DNA of 64,000 bases from Jejuia sp047345485 (GCF_047345485.1 NZ_JBLFEN010000001.1:124001-188000); one strand, 5' to 3'; shown: positions 9,069-17,729, counted from the stretch's first letter. Translations and numbers: made by a program. The notes: generated by a model not told the origin, from the letters alone.

Positions 9069-9488
9069 ATGTACAAGAGAATTATTTCCCTAAGTGTTTT
9101 TATATTATTTTTTAGTATTACAGGTTGCCAAGATATCCTGGAATGTGTTATTAATAGAAAACCTATTTTGTCTGATAATACTTTAAGTGCAGCTTTTGTT
9201 AATCAAAATTATTCTGAATTAATAACTGCTGAAATACAAAATGAACCTAGAGATAATGCTTATTATTATGACTATTTTTTAACTGGCGATTTACCTCCAG
9301 GAATAGATGTGTTTTTTGATTTTAGAGATGTTATTATTGAAGGTATACCTCTAGAACGAGGGCGTTACAGGTTTACAATACATTTAAGTGTTGAACAAAT
9401 TGATAATTATTGTGAAAATGATTTGAATGATTGTGATGGCCTTTGTGAAGAACGTACAGCTAGAACTTATATTTTAACGGTAAATTAA
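9069..9488 (+). CDS. Small lipoprotein with an Ig-like domain
   Basis: A 139-residue exported protein. I start it at the ATG at 9069 rather than the in-frame ATG at 9027, because this gives a proper lipoprotein leader with a lipobox ending at Cys20 (FSITGC). The mature part resembles one putative Ig/cadherin-like repeat (He_PIG type): a conserved LPPGI in the middle and a beta-rich pattern ending in YILTVN. Several cysteines (Cys20 is lipidated; others lie in CEND and CDGLCEE) could form disulfides. It follows the SDR gene closely but a functional link is not evident. Function unknown. Confidence 0.65.
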   Translation: MYKRIISLSVFILFFSITGCQDILECVINRKPILSDNTLSAAFVNQNYSELITAEIQNEPRDNAYYYDYFLTGDLPPGIDVFFDFRDVIIEGIPLERGRYRFTIHLSVEQIDNYCENDLNDCDGLCEERTARTYILTVN

Positions 9489-9593
9489 TCTATTTCTTTT
9501 TATTTAAAAAATTACTCCGAAAACTTTTAGCAACTTGTTAATAGATTTTAGGCAAAGGTAATTAAGTAACAGCCATAATATTGTAAATTCGCT

Positions 9594-9675
9594 GCGTTAG
9601 GGATAGAAGCGGCATCCTTTTTTGATATTTCTTCAAAAAAGATATAGCGGATAGCCCGACCCTTTAGGGTAACGC
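9594..9675 (+). ncRNA. Candidate structured RNA, possibly Flavo-1-like
   Basis: A compact multibranch fold can be drawn by eye. A closing stem GCGTT/AACGC (9594-9598 with 9671-9675) encloses three hairpins: GGAT/ATCC (9601-9604 with 9614-9617), an 8-bp TTTTTTGA/TCAAAAAA stem (9618-9625 with 9633-9640) and ACCC/GGGT (9659-9662 with 9667-9670). The GC-rich runs stand out in an AT-rich intergenic stretch. The sequence resembles a non-coding element I recall as frequent between genes in Flavobacteria. The Rfam Flavo-1 motif is my best guess, but I could not check the consensus. The strand is assumed. Confidence 0.55.
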
Positions 9676-9762
9676 CCAAAATAGTACTATAACGAAATAT
9701 GTTGACTTTAGAGTTACCTAAATGAGATAAAAATTAAGTAAAATCTATATAATTTAATATAC

Positions 9763-10416
9763 ATGAAATTTTTTATTGATACTGCAAACTTAGACCAGAT
9801 AAAAGAAGCTCAAGATATGGGTGTTTTAGATGGCGTTACTACAAACCCATCGTTAATGGCAAAAGAGGGTATTACTGGGCATGACAATATTATGAAACAC
9901 TATGTTGATATTTGTAATATTGTGGATGGCGATGTAAGTGCTGAAGTAATTTCTACAGACGTGGACGGGATGATTAAAGAAGGAGAAGCTTTGGCAGAAT
10001 TACACGAGCAAATTGTTGTAAAACTACCTATGATTAAAGATGGTGTTAAGGCGTGTAAATACTTTTCTAGTAAGGGTATAAAAACTAACGTAACTTTGGT
10101 GTTTTCTGCAGGACAAGCTTTGTTGGCGGCTAAGGCTGGGGCTACATATGTGTCTCCTTTTATTGGACGTTTGGATGATATTTCTACGGACGGTTTAAAT
10201 TTAATTTCTGAAATACGCCATATTTACGATAACTATGGTTTTGAAACTCAAATTTTAGCCGCTTCTGTGCGCCATACTATGCATGTGCTTGATTGTGCAA
10301 AAATAGGATCGGATGTGATGACTGGGCCATTAAGCTCTATTGAAGGTTTGTTAAAACATCCTTTAACCGATAGTGGTTTGGCTAAATTTTTAGCTGACTA
10401 TAAAAAAGGTAACTAA
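9763..10416 (+). CDS. fsa: Transaldolase, small TalC/fructose-6-phosphate aldolase type
   Basis: A 217-residue class I aldolase of the transaldolase family, cytosolic, acting in the non-oxidative pentose phosphate pathway or on fructose-6-phosphate. It has the hallmark start MKFFIDTAN, the TTNPS motif at about 26-30 and the Schiff-base lysine Lys87 in VVKLPM. The C-terminal half holds AGATYVSPFIGRLDD and ILAASVR. At about 217 residues it belongs to the short subfamily, not the 310-residue TalB type; sequence alone does not separate transaldolase from F6P aldolase activity. It stands alone between the structured RNA candidate and a strong two-way terminator. Confidence 0.93.
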   Translation: MKFFIDTANLDQIKEAQDMGVLDGVTTNPSLMAKEGITGHDNIMKHYVDICNIVDGDVSAEVISTDVDGMIKEGEALAELHEQIVVKLPMIKDGVKACKYFSSKGIKTNVTLVFSAGQALLAAKAGATYVSPFIGRLDDISTDGLNLISEIRHIYDNYGFETQILAASVRHTMHVLDCAKIGSDVMTGPLSSIEGLLKHPLTDSGLAKFLADYKKGN

Positions 10417-10430
10417 TTAGTTTAGTTTAA

Positions 10431-10482
10431 AGCATAAAAAAAGCGCAATATTAAAATTTTAATATTGCGCTTTTTTTATGCT
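10431..10482. terminator. Bidirectional terminator, 52-nt perfect palindrome
   Basis: Two 26-bp arms (10431-10456 and 10457-10482) are perfectly complementary with no unpaired centre. The GC-containing core is flanked by A7 on one side and T7 on the other, so it can stop transcription from both convergent genes. Confidence 0.9.
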
Positions 10483-10491
10483 TAATAGTTA

Positions 10492-11109
10492 CTATTTCTT
10501 TTGTTTATTAATTTCGTCTTGCAATTGGCGTCTTACTTTTTGTTCACGCTCTAAAGCTGTTTTTCTATGTTCATCAAACTCTTCTTCTATTTCTGATAAA
10601 CTGTGTTTTGCTTTTTTTGTTACAGCATTACTATTTTTAAATTTGAAGATAAAGAATACCAATAATGCTAATAAACCAGCTATAATTGACCATAGTAAGG
10701 TGTTGTATCCGGCTTTACTCATTTGCAATCCAAATAGAGACATACTATCTTTTTCTGAATTGGTAGTATCTAAATCTGTTTGTGTTTTTGTAAGATTACT
10801 TTTTAATTCAGTAATTTCTTTGGCTTGAGTTTTTACAATTGCTTTTGTGCTATTTAAATCTTTTCTAACTTCTTTTAAAGAATCTTTTACATGGTTTCTT
10901 AGCATTAGTAACCAAGCAGTTTTTACGGCTTCGTAAGGTTGCCCATTTGTACCCTTAAAATTTCCAGATTTTCTAAAAATAAATTCGAATTGGCTATCTA
11001 TAGTACCGTTGTTTAACGATAATGTTTCTGGTTGAGAGGTGGTTTGTGCAAATGATGTATTGAAAATAAATGCACATAATATAGTCATGAAATACTTTGA
11101 GGAATTCAT
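10492..11109 (-). CDS. Coiled-coil single-pass membrane protein, unknown function
   Basis: A 205-residue exported or membrane protein. A signal peptide (about 1-21, ending SFAQ) is followed by a conserved soluble region containing FRKSGNFKGTNGQ. Next come a predicted coiled coil (about 75-120), one transmembrane helix (about 137-158) and a strongly charged cytoplasmic tail rich in Glu, Lys and Arg that looks helical. Homologues in Flavobacteria are, as I recall, often labelled 'tRNA (guanine-N1)-methyltransferase', but nothing here resembles the SPOUT/TrmD fold, and the true trmD lies elsewhere in this window. The architecture suggests a structural or scaffolding role across the inner membrane. 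That is only an inference. Confidence 0.85.
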   Translation of the reverse strand: MNSSKYFMTILCAFIFNTSFAQTTSQPETLSLNNGTIDSQFEFIFRKSGNFKGTNGQPYEAVKTAWLLMLRNHVKDSLKEVRKDLNSTKAIVKTQAKEITELKSNLTKTQTDLDTTNSEKDSMSLFGLQMSKAGYNTLLWSIIAGLLALLVFFIFKFKNSNAVTKKAKHSLSEIEEEFDEHRKTALEREQKVRRQLQDEINKQKK

Positions 11110-11412
11110 TTGATTGTTTTTAAATAGGTTAACTAATTGGCACGAAAATATAAAATAAAGTTTAAAAACACAGTTATTTATTAAATACCCTATAAATAAA
11201 GAGTTTATTCGGTTAGATTTACGATAAATAAAAAGATTTAGATGTTTTTACAGTAGTACGTAAAATGTTTAATGTAGCTTTTATGTATTGCTAATTTAGA
11301 TACTATTTAACTTATATGGTCTGTTAATTATTAAATACTGTACTTTTATAAAATATTTAATAAAAAAAATAGCATCCACTTTGGATGCTATTTTTTATAA
11401 TTTTATGGACGT
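11110..11412. other. 303-bp intergenic stretch
   Basis: Very AT-rich DNA between the coiled-coil protein gene, whose promoter should lie here, and the end of the protease gene. Apart from the terminator at 11364-11396 I see no open reading frame, RNA or repeat in it. Confidence 0.7.
11364..11396 (-). terminator. Terminator of the HtrA-type protease gene
   Basis: Fifteen-base arms (11364-11378 and 11382-11396) around a 3-nt loop, with an A/T-run base on both sides. It lies 17 bp after the protease stop on the minus strand. Confidence 0.85.
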
Positions 11413-12822
11413 TTATCTAAAGTAATGACTCTCTTTTTCACCATTAGAATTTATAAGTTCTAGTACGAGAGGCTCATTAGATGATTTATTTTTTACGGCT
11501 TTTATAGCTTCATCAACGTTAGTTATTTTTATCCCGTTTATTTTTGTAATTATTGAACCCTCATCAACACCATTTTGTTTCCAGTAATTAGCAATTTGGG
11601 CATTACTATCTAATTGTACAATTTTAACTCCATTTTTGGCTTTGTACTTTTTTAAATCTTCTGGTTTTGCATTTTTAATCATTCCAACTAAAGGAAGAAC
11701 AGCTGTGGAGTTTCTAACTAGTGTAACTGGCACTACATTTAGTTCTCCATTTCGAGAATATTCTACATTAACAATATCCCCAGGACTTTTAGTTTTTAAA
11801 TGTCCAGTTAAATCAGCAAACTTAGAAATTTGCATATTGTCAACTTTTTTAATGATATCGCCTTTTTTTAAGCCTGCTTTTTCAGCACCAGAATCTTCAG
11901 TAACACTATCTATATAAAAGCCTTGCGTATCCTCAATATCTAGAGTTTTTGCACTTTTACTGTTTAATGCTCCACCTAAAACGCCTAAGATACCGTTTTG
12001 AACATTTCCAAATTCTATAATATCATTAACAACTTTTCTAGCAATATTACTAGGTACAGCAAACGAGTAGCCAACATAAGAGCCTGTTTGAGAAGTAATA
12101 GCTGTATTTATACCAATAAGTTCCCCATTAGTATTCACTAATGCACCACCAGAGTTACCAGGATTTACAGCAGCATCGGTTTGTATAAAAGATTGAGATG
12201 CGTTACCCGATAAATCACGTGCTTTTGCACTTATGATACCTGCGGTAACTGTTGATGTTAGACTAAAAGGGTTACCAACAGCTAATACCCATTCGCCAAT
12301 TTTAGCGGTATCAGAATCTCCAAAAGTTACTACAGGAAGTTCTTCATCTGCTTCAATTTTTAAAAGTGCAATATCTGTTTTAGGATCAGTTCCTACTACT
12401 ACAGCTTCGTAAGTTTTATTATTATTAAGGGTAACAGTAAGTTCTTGAGACTTATCAATTACATGATTGTTGGTAATAATGTATCCATCAGGAGTAATAA
12501 TTACACCAGAACCTGTACCTAATTGGGCACGTTGTGGGCGTCTTCCAAAGAATAAATCATCAAAAGACATTTGTCCTGTACTAATAGTAACATTTTTTAC
12601 ATGCACAACCGCATTTACAGTATTTTCTGCTGCTAAAGTAAAGTCTGGGGTCTCATATAGTTTATTTGCTGTATGAGATACCGTTGTTGGAATTAATGAT
12701 GGTTGCTCTTTAATAGAATCGGCCATTAAGGTTTTTTCTTCTTCAATAAACATTTTATAAGCTCCTAGTGTTAGCATACCTCCAAGAGCTGAAACCAAAA
12801 CGAGAGTTAAAATCTTCTTCAT
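11413..12822 (-). CDS. htrA: Periplasmic serine protease of the DegP/HtrA family
   Basis: A 469-residue trypsin-fold protease for envelope protein quality control. A hydrophobic segment at about 4-24 anchors or exports it. The protease domain (about 60-265) has a complete catalytic triad: His120 (TNNHVID), Asp150 (KTDIALL) and Ser224 (PGNSGG). Two PDZ domains follow (about 277-370 and 380-465) and should recognise unfolded C-termini. Length and order are normal for S1C proteases. It stands alone with its own terminator, and its 5' region (12823-12948) is shared with the divergent dapF gene. DegP- and DegQ-type roles cannot be separated from sequence. Confidence 0.95.
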   Translation of the reverse strand: MKKILTLVLVSALGGMLTLGAYKMFIEEEKTLMADSIKEQPSLIPTTVSHTANKLYETPDFTLAAENTVNAVVHVKNVTISTGQMSFDDLFFGRRPQRAQLGTGSGVIITPDGYIITNNHVIDKSQELTVTLNNNKTYEAVVVGTDPKTDIALLKIEADEELPVVTFGDSDTAKIGEWVLAVGNPFSLTSTVTAGIISAKARDLSGNASQSFIQTDAAVNPGNSGGALVNTNGELIGINTAITSQTGSYVGYSFAVPSNIARKVVNDIIEFGNVQNGILGVLGGALNSKSAKTLDIEDTQGFYIDSVTEDSGAEKAGLKKGDIIKKVDNMQISKFADLTGHLKTKSPGDIVNVEYSRNGELNVVPVTLVRNSTAVLPLVGMIKNAKPEDLKKYKAKNGVKIVQLDSNAQIANYWKQNGVDEGSIITKINGIKITNVDEAIKAVKNKSSNEPLVLELINSNGEKESHYFR

Positions 12823-12930
12823 AATTTATAATTTAAATATATAGTAATAACGTTTAAAATTAAATATTTATTGAATTCTAAATTCAACTTTAACTATGAT
12901 TTAACAATCAAAAAAACAGTATAATATTCA

Positions 12931-12938
12931 TATATTTG
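12931..12938 (+). promoter_or_regulatory. -7 element of the dapF operon
   Basis: TATATTTG matches TAnnTTTG, 10 bp before the dapF start codon. I see no clear TTG at the -33 position. Confidence 0.6.
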
Positions 12939-12948
12939 CAACCTAATT

Positions 12949-13722
12949 ATGCTACAGAAATTTTATAAATATCAGGGAACAGGGAATGATTTTGTAATGA
13001 TAGATAATCGATTACAAACATTTGAAAAAAATAACACAGAACGTATAGCACAACTTTGTGATAGACGTTTTGGTATAGGAGGCGATGGCTTAATTCTTCT
13101 TGAAAATCACGATACTTACGATTTTAAAATGGTGTATTACAATGCTGATGGTAATGAGAGTACCATGTGCGGTAACGGTGGTAGGTGTTTAGTGGCTTTT
13201 GCTAAACAATTAAACGTTATTTCTAATACATGTGTTTTTGAAGCTATTGATGGTTTACATCATGCAGAAATTACTAATGATATTGTAAAGTTACAAATGC
13301 AAGATGTTGCAACTATTGATGTAAAACCTAACCATGTGTTTTTAGATACAGGCTCTCCCCATCATGTTCAATTTGAAGATGCTATTGCCGATTTTGATAT
13401 TAAAACAAAAGGTGCTGAGATTAGATATGGTGCACCCTATAATGAAGCAGGCTCTAATGTTAATTTTGTAAAAAAAATATCAGATAGTGCATTTAGAGTT
13501 AGAACTTATGAGCGTGGGGTAGAAGATGAAACACTATCATGCGGTACTGGTGTAACTGCTGTAGCTATTGCTATGCATTCGTTAAAAGAAACTTCAAACA
13601 CTAGTATAGATTTAAAGGTTGAAGGTGGCGATTTGCAGGTAAGCTTTGAAGTTGAAAACGATATTTACAAGAATGTTTGGCTCATTGGTCCAGCAAAACT
13701 TGTTTTTGAAGGTGCCATATGA
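12949..13722 (+). CDS. dapF: Diaminopimelate epimerase
   Basis: A 257-residue cytosolic enzyme that converts LL- to meso-diaminopimelate for lysine and peptidoglycan synthesis. The two catalytic cysteines are present: Cys74 in MCGNGGRC and Cys198 in SCGTGVTA. Substrate-binding motifs GNDF (12-15) and GSNVNFV are also seen. It is slightly shorter than the E. coli enzyme, which is usual in this group. Its stop codon overlaps the start of the next gene by 4 bp (ATGA), so the operon continues into the acetyltransferase, mltG and the DUF2279 gene. Cell-wall synthesis is the theme of the unit. Confidence 0.97.
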   Translation: MLQKFYKYQGTGNDFVMIDNRLQTFEKNNTERIAQLCDRRFGIGGDGLILLENHDTYDFKMVYYNADGNESTMCGNGGRCLVAFAKQLNVISNTCVFEAIDGLHHAEITNDIVKLQMQDVATIDVKPNHVFLDTGSPHHVQFEDAIADFDIKTKGAEIRYGAPYNEAGSNVNFVKKISDSAFRVRTYERGVEDETLSCGTGVTAVAIAMHSLKETSNTSIDLKVEGGDLQVSFEVENDIYKNVWLIGPAKLVFEGAI

Positions 13723-14243
13723 AAACATTAACAGGAGAGCATATTATACTTAGGGCATTAGAACCTGAAGATTTAGAATTTGTTCTTAACATTGAAAATA
13801 ATGAAAGTATTTGGCACTTAAGTAATACACAAACGCCATTTTCACGTTTTGTGATTAAGCAGTATTTAGAAAATGCACACAAAGATATTTTTGAAGTAAA
13901 GCAATTACGGTTAGTTATTTGTGATAAAGCAGGATTATCATTGGGTTTAATAGATTTGTTCGATTTTGATTTTAAAAATAAAAGAGCAGGTGTTGGCATT
14001 ATAATAAAAGATGCACTAAATAGAGATAAAGGTTATGGTTTAGAGGCCTTAAAGTTAACCATAAACTATAGTTTTAAATTTTTAGGCTTACATCAATTAT
14101 ATTGTAATATTTCAGAAGAAAATAGTACAAGTCTCAATTTATTTAAAAAAATTGGGTTTGAAACTATTGGATTAAAAAAGGACTGGAATTTTAATAATAA
14201 CATGTTTAGTAATGAATATGTATTACAACTTATAAAAAAATAA
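13719..14243 (+). CDS. GNAT acetyltransferase, RimJ/RimL-like
   Basis: A 174-residue N-acetyltransferase (Acetyltransf_3 type). LRALEPEDLEFVLNIEN at the N-terminus, the beta-strand VGIIIKDALNRDKGYGLEAL with the acetyl-CoA binding loop, and the C-terminal SLNLFKKIGFETIG are those of the RimJ/RimL/SpeG group. It overlaps dapF by 4 bp and is followed directly by mltG. The substrate is unknown; ribosomal protein, amine or amino-sugar acetylation are all possible, and its place in a cell-wall operon does not settle it. Confidence 0.85.
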   Translation: MKTLTGEHIILRALEPEDLEFVLNIENNESIWHLSNTQTPFSRFVIKQYLENAHKDIFEVKQLRLVICDKAGLSLGLIDLFDFDFKNKRAGVGIIIKDALNRDKGYGLEALKLTINYSFKFLGLHQLYCNISEENSTSLNLFKKIGFETIGLKKDWNFNNNMFSNEYVLQLIKK

Positions 14244-15287
14244 ATGTACATTAAAAAGATACTTTGGGCGATAGCTATTATAGGGTTGGTTGCAGTAGCT
14301 ATTTTTGCATACTACGTATATGGTGCCATGTTAGCACCAAATACAAGTTTTAATAACAAAGAGGCTTATATTTATATTAAGACAACAGATGGTTACAATG
14401 ATGTAAGAGCGCAACTAAAACCTTTATTAAAAAGCATTGATAAATTTGATGTATTAGCAAAACAAAAAAAGTATACCAGTAACATTAAACCTGGTAAATA
14501 TGTTATTAAAAAGGATATGAATAATAATGATATTATTAATTCTATACGAAGTAACAATATACCAGTAAAAGTATCTTTTAACAATCAAAATTCTTTAGAA
14601 AAATTAGCAGGAAGAGTAGCAAATCAATTTGAAGTTGATAGTGTATCATTATATAAAGTGATGACAGATACTGCATTTTTAAAAGAACATAAATTTAATA
14701 CTGAAACAGCCTTAGGAATGTATTTGCCTAATAGCTACGAAATATATTGGAATACAACTGCCGAAGATTTTCGAAATCGTATGCTAAAAGAATACAAACG
14801 ATTTTGGAATGATAAGCGTGTAGCTAAAGCAAATAAAATAGGTTTGTCTCAAAATCAAGTGATAGCTCTAGCATCGATAGTTTATGAGGAATCTAAAGAA
14901 CATACAGAACAACCTAGAATTGCAGGCGTTTATATGAATAGACTAAGAATAGGTATGCCGCTTCAAGCAGATCCTACCTTAAAGTTTGCAGCTTATAAAC
15001 TTCCTAAATATAAAAATACTGTTATCAAACGAGTTTTAAATATTCACAAAGAAATAGTATCTCCGTACAACACCTATAAAAACCGAGGATTACCTCCTGG
15101 GCTCATTGCAATGCCAGATATTTCTGCTATTGATGCGGTTTTAAATTATGAGACTCATAATTATCTTTATTTTGCCGCAGATGCTAAGCGTAACGGCTTT
15201 CATAAGTTTGCAAAAACCTTAGCGCAACACAACGTTAATGCTAGAGCGTATCAACGCCATTTATCTTTACAAGGCATTACCAAGTAA
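14244..15287 (+). CDS. mltG: Endolytic murein transglycosylase MltG
   Basis: A 347-residue inner-membrane lytic transglycosylase that cuts new glycan strands. A single transmembrane helix lies at about 5-27, then a LysM-like region, then the YceG catalytic domain with MYLPNSYEIYWNT, MNRLRIGMPLQADPT and GLPPGLIAMPD. The ASIVYEES segment (210-217) aligns with ASIIEKET of E. coli: Glu216 matches the catalytic Glu218 as I recall it, while the first glutamate of that motif is Tyr214 here. The gene starts at the base after the previous stop and shares one base with the next start, so translation is tightly coupled. Confidence 0.93.
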   Translation: MYIKKILWAIAIIGLVAVAIFAYYVYGAMLAPNTSFNNKEAYIYIKTTDGYNDVRAQLKPLLKSIDKFDVLAKQKKYTSNIKPGKYVIKKDMNNNDIINSIRSNNIPVKVSFNNQNSLEKLAGRVANQFEVDSVSLYKVMTDTAFLKEHKFNTETALGMYLPNSYEIYWNTTAEDFRNRMLKEYKRFWNDKRVAKANKIGLSQNQVIALASIVYEESKEHTEQPRIAGVYMNRLRIGMPLQADPTLKFAAYKLPKYKNTVIKRVLNIHKEIVSPYNTYKNRGLPPGLIAMPDISAIDAVLNYETHNYLYFAADAKRNGFHKFAKTLAQHNVNARAYQRHLSLQGITK

Positions 15288-16192
15288 TGCTCAACAAATC
15301 TATCCATATTATATGTCTGTTATGTGTTTCGTTATCAGGTATTTCACAATCAGCTATATCTCAATTTTTAACTCCCAGTGACACATTACAGGTTAAGCGA
15401 AGAAATGCCGTAGTTATTTCTGAAGTAGCGTTATCTAGTGCTGCATTACTTGGTTTAAACGAACTATGGTATGCAGATTTTGAGCGTTCTAAATTTAAAA
15501 CTATTAATGATAATGCGGAATGGCTTCAAATGGACAAAGTGGGGCATGTGTTTTCTGCATATCAAATAGGTAGGCAAGGGGCCAATCTTTTAAAATGGAG
15601 TGGTGTAAAAAAGCAGGACCAATTAATTTATGGCGCTACACTAGGTTTTGGGTTTTTAACAGCAGTAGAAGTTTTAGATGGGTATTCTTCTGAATGGGGG
15701 TTTTCGTGGGGCGATGTTGGCGCGAATGCCTTAGGAACAGGACTCTATATTTCGCAAGAATTAGTGTGGAATCAGCAGCGAATTGACGTAAAATTTAGTT
15801 TTCAGCAATCACGCTTCGCCTCGCAGCGTCCAGATAAATTAGGAGCCTCTTTTATAGAACAGGTTTTAAAAGATTATAACGGACAAACGTATTGGCTTAG
15901 TTTTAATTTACATTCTTTTTTTAAAGATAGTAAAATACCTAGTTGGTTAAACGTTGCTCTAGGTTATGGAGGTGAAGGTATGTTGTCTGGAATTGAAGTT
16001 GCTGACAATCAATTGTTAACAAATAATCAACGCTACAGACAGTATTTTATAAGTTTAGATGTAAATTTGACAAAGATTAGAACTAATTCGGCACTGTTAA
16101 AATCAATTTTTAGTGTGTTTAATATGATAAAAATACCGTTCCCCTCCCTAGAAATCAATAAAAAAGGAGCTGTTTTTCATATATTGTATTAA
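15287..16192 (+). CDS. DUF2279 outer-envelope protein
   Basis: A 301-residue exported protein of family DUF2279 (YfiM-like), function unknown. It has a signal peptide (about 1-23). The conserved core (about 75-170) contains MDKVGHVFSAYQIGR, a predicted membrane-embedded or helical hairpin, and WGFSWGDVGANALGTGLY, the signature of the family. The C-terminal third is beta-rich with alternating hydrophobic residues. The His and Asp in the core motifs suggest an enzymatic or metal site, but this has not been shown as far as I know. It shares one base with mltG and is the last gene of the dapF operon. Confidence 0.8.
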   Translation: MLNKSIHIICLLCVSLSGISQSAISQFLTPSDTLQVKRRNAVVISEVALSSAALLGLNELWYADFERSKFKTINDNAEWLQMDKVGHVFSAYQIGRQGANLLKWSGVKKQDQLIYGATLGFGFLTAVEVLDGYSSEWGFSWGDVGANALGTGLYISQELVWNQQRIDVKFSFQQSRFASQRPDKLGASFIEQVLKDYNGQTYWLSFNLHSFFKDSKIPSWLNVALGYGGEGMLSGIEVADNQLLTNNQRYRQYFISLDVNLTKIRTNSALLKSIFSVFNMIKIPFPSLEINKKGAVFHILY

Positions 16193-16216
16193 ACAAAATT
16201 ACACTTAAACGATTAA

Positions 16217-16248
16217 TTTTGATATAATTAAAAATATGTGTAATTTTG
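16217..16248 (+). promoter_or_regulatory. Full Bacteroidota-type promoter
   Basis: TTTTG (16217-16221), a 19-bp spacer and TAATTTTG (16241-16248) match both promoter boxes. The start site should be near 16254, giving a leader of about 53 nt. Confidence 0.85.
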
Positions 16249-16306
16249 CGCGCTCAAATTTTCAAGCATTTTTACTTTGTAATTTTGTTGAAGAAAGTTA
16301 TAATTT

Positions 16307-16972
16307 ATGGTTAAAAATATTGCAAGTTATCTAGTAGTAGTTCTTACAATATGTGTACTAATACAAGTTTCGTTTTTTAATAAAGAGACGGTAGACTTAA
16401 GTAAGTATTCCACTAACGGTTTAGTATATAACTATACGGTAAGTCCTAATTCAAGTATTATTGAAGGTATAGATGTATCAAACGATGATTACAAATGTTT
16501 TTCTCCGTTTTTAGGAAAATCATTTGTAGGTTTTAAAGAAGCAATTGCTTTCAAAGAGTCTGGAGGTAATTATGCAACCATTAATACATACGGTTATTTA
16601 GGTAAATATCAGTTTGGTAAAGAAACTTTAAAACTTATCGGTGTAAGAAATGTAAAAATGTTCTTAGACAACCCAAAACTTCAAGAAAAAGCTTTTATTG
16701 CTAATGCGCAGCGTAACAAGTGGATTTTAAGAAGAGATATTAATAGATTTGTTGGAAAGCGAGTTAATGGCGTTTTAGTTACAGAATCTGGAATTTTAGC
16801 TGCAGCACATTTAGCTGGTGCAGGTAGCGTAAAAAAATATTTAAGAAGTTATGGCTTAGATAATTTTGCTGATGGTTATGGTACAACAATTTCTAATTAC
16901 ATGAAGCGATTTTCCGGATATGATACTTCTTTTTTAAAACCCAATAAGAAAGCAAAAGTTAATACACTATAA
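16307..16972 (+). CDS. Lysozyme-like (SLT-type) peptidoglycan hydrolase
   Basis: A 221-residue exported protein. The hydrophobic N-terminus (about 7-24) is a signal anchor. The domain at about 72-205 looks like a soluble-lytic-transglycosylase fold: FKEAIAFKESGGNY with likely catalytic Glu84, then the typical GYLGKYQFG, and a C-terminal ILAAAHLAGAGSVKKYL. It probably cleaves glycan strands in the periplasm. It has its own strong promoter and a terminator, so it is transcribed alone, although it lies close to mltG. LysM repeats are absent. The exact bond specificity cannot be told. Confidence 0.8.
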   Translation: MVKNIASYLVVVLTICVLIQVSFFNKETVDLSKYSTNGLVYNYTVSPNSSIIEGIDVSNDDYKCFSPFLGKSFVGFKEAIAFKESGGNYATINTYGYLGKYQFGKETLKLIGVRNVKMFLDNPKLQEKAFIANAQRNKWILRRDINRFVGKRVNGVLVTESGILAAAHLAGAGSVKKYLRSYGLDNFADGYGTTISNYMKRFSGYDTSFLKPNKKAKVNTL

Positions 16973-16985
16973 GTTTTTTTAGCAT

Positions 16986-17702
16986 TTAACTTTTATGAAT
17001 AATAAATATAGTAGGTCTCTTATGGAGATCTACTTTTTTTTTGCTCCAAAATTTTGCAGGTAACGTTTTAATAAATTCAGACGGCAACGTAATATCACAT
17101 GCAACGCAAACAGAAGTATTCGGGGTTACGGTATTACAAATATCCTCTAGCATTTTATTATTTCTGTATGGTGTTTCTATAAATATTTGAGATTGGTTTT
17201 GATCAAACGATACACGTTCTAAACGTTTTATTTCTTTTTTTCTATCATTCTTATCAATTGGTAAATACCCATTAAAAGTAAAGCTTTGTCCGTTTAAACC
17301 AGAACTCATAATTGCCATTAATATTGATGAAGGCCCAACAAGCGGTACTACTTGTATATCTTTATCATGAGCTAATTTAACAACATCTGCTCCAGGGTCT
17401 GCAACCCCAGGGCAACCAGCTTCAGATAGTAAACCAACGTCTTTTCCTTTTAAGCATGGATCTATAAACTCTGGAAGTTCTATAGGTTGTGTAAATTTAT
17501 TGACAATAAATATTTCTAACGATGGTTGTGATTTATTCGGACTAATTTTTTTAATGAACCTACGTGCAGATTTTTCGTTTTCAACTATAAATACTGAAAC
17601 GTCTTCTATCACTTTTTTTACCGACATAGGTAATACTTCATGAGGCGCATTGTCACCTAAAGTAGTTGGTATTAAGTATAATTTACCTTTATTATTCATC
17701 AT
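16986..17702 (-). CDS. Tetrapyrrole-methylase-fold SAM methyltransferase, RsmI-related
   Basis: A 238-residue methyltransferase of the TP_methylase family. LYLIPTTLGD at the N-terminus, LLSEAGCPGVADPGADVV with the SAM-binding loop, PLVGPSSILMAIMSSGL and IFIETPYRNN follow RsmI, which 2'-O-methylates C1402 of 16S rRNA. It is shorter than typical RsmI (about 280) and lacks its C-terminal part, so it is a paralogue whose target may differ. The start could also be the second Met at 17699. It is the third gene of the dnaA operon. Its last 50 bases carry the terminator of the convergent gene. Confidence 0.88.
   Translation of the reverse strand: MMNNKGKLYLIPTTLGDNAPHEVLPMSVKKVIEDVSVFIVENEKSARRFIKKISPNKSQPSLEIFIVNKFTQPIELPEFIDPCLKGKDVGLLSEAGCPGVADPGADVVKLAHDKDIQVVPLVGPSSILMAIMSSGLNGQSFTFNGYLPIDKNDRKKEIKRLERVSFDQNQSQIFIETPYRNNKMLEDICNTVTPNTSVCVACDITLPSEFIKTLPAKFWSKKKVDLHKRPTIFIIHKS
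17011..17042 (+). terminator. Terminator of the lysozyme-like gene, inside the convergent gene
   Basis: A 9-bp stem (17011-17019 with 17025-17033, one G-U pair) and a T9 run. It lies within the 3' coding end of the minus-strand methyltransferase gene, where the T run encodes its lysines. Confidence 0.75.
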
Positions 17703-17729
17703 TTAATAAATATAAAAAATATAGGTAAT

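Noticed and set aside
10478..10828. Plus-strand open frame of 116 codons opposite the coiled-coil protein gene
   Set aside because: It is antisense to a clear gene with signal peptide and membrane helix, and it starts inside the terminator palindrome.
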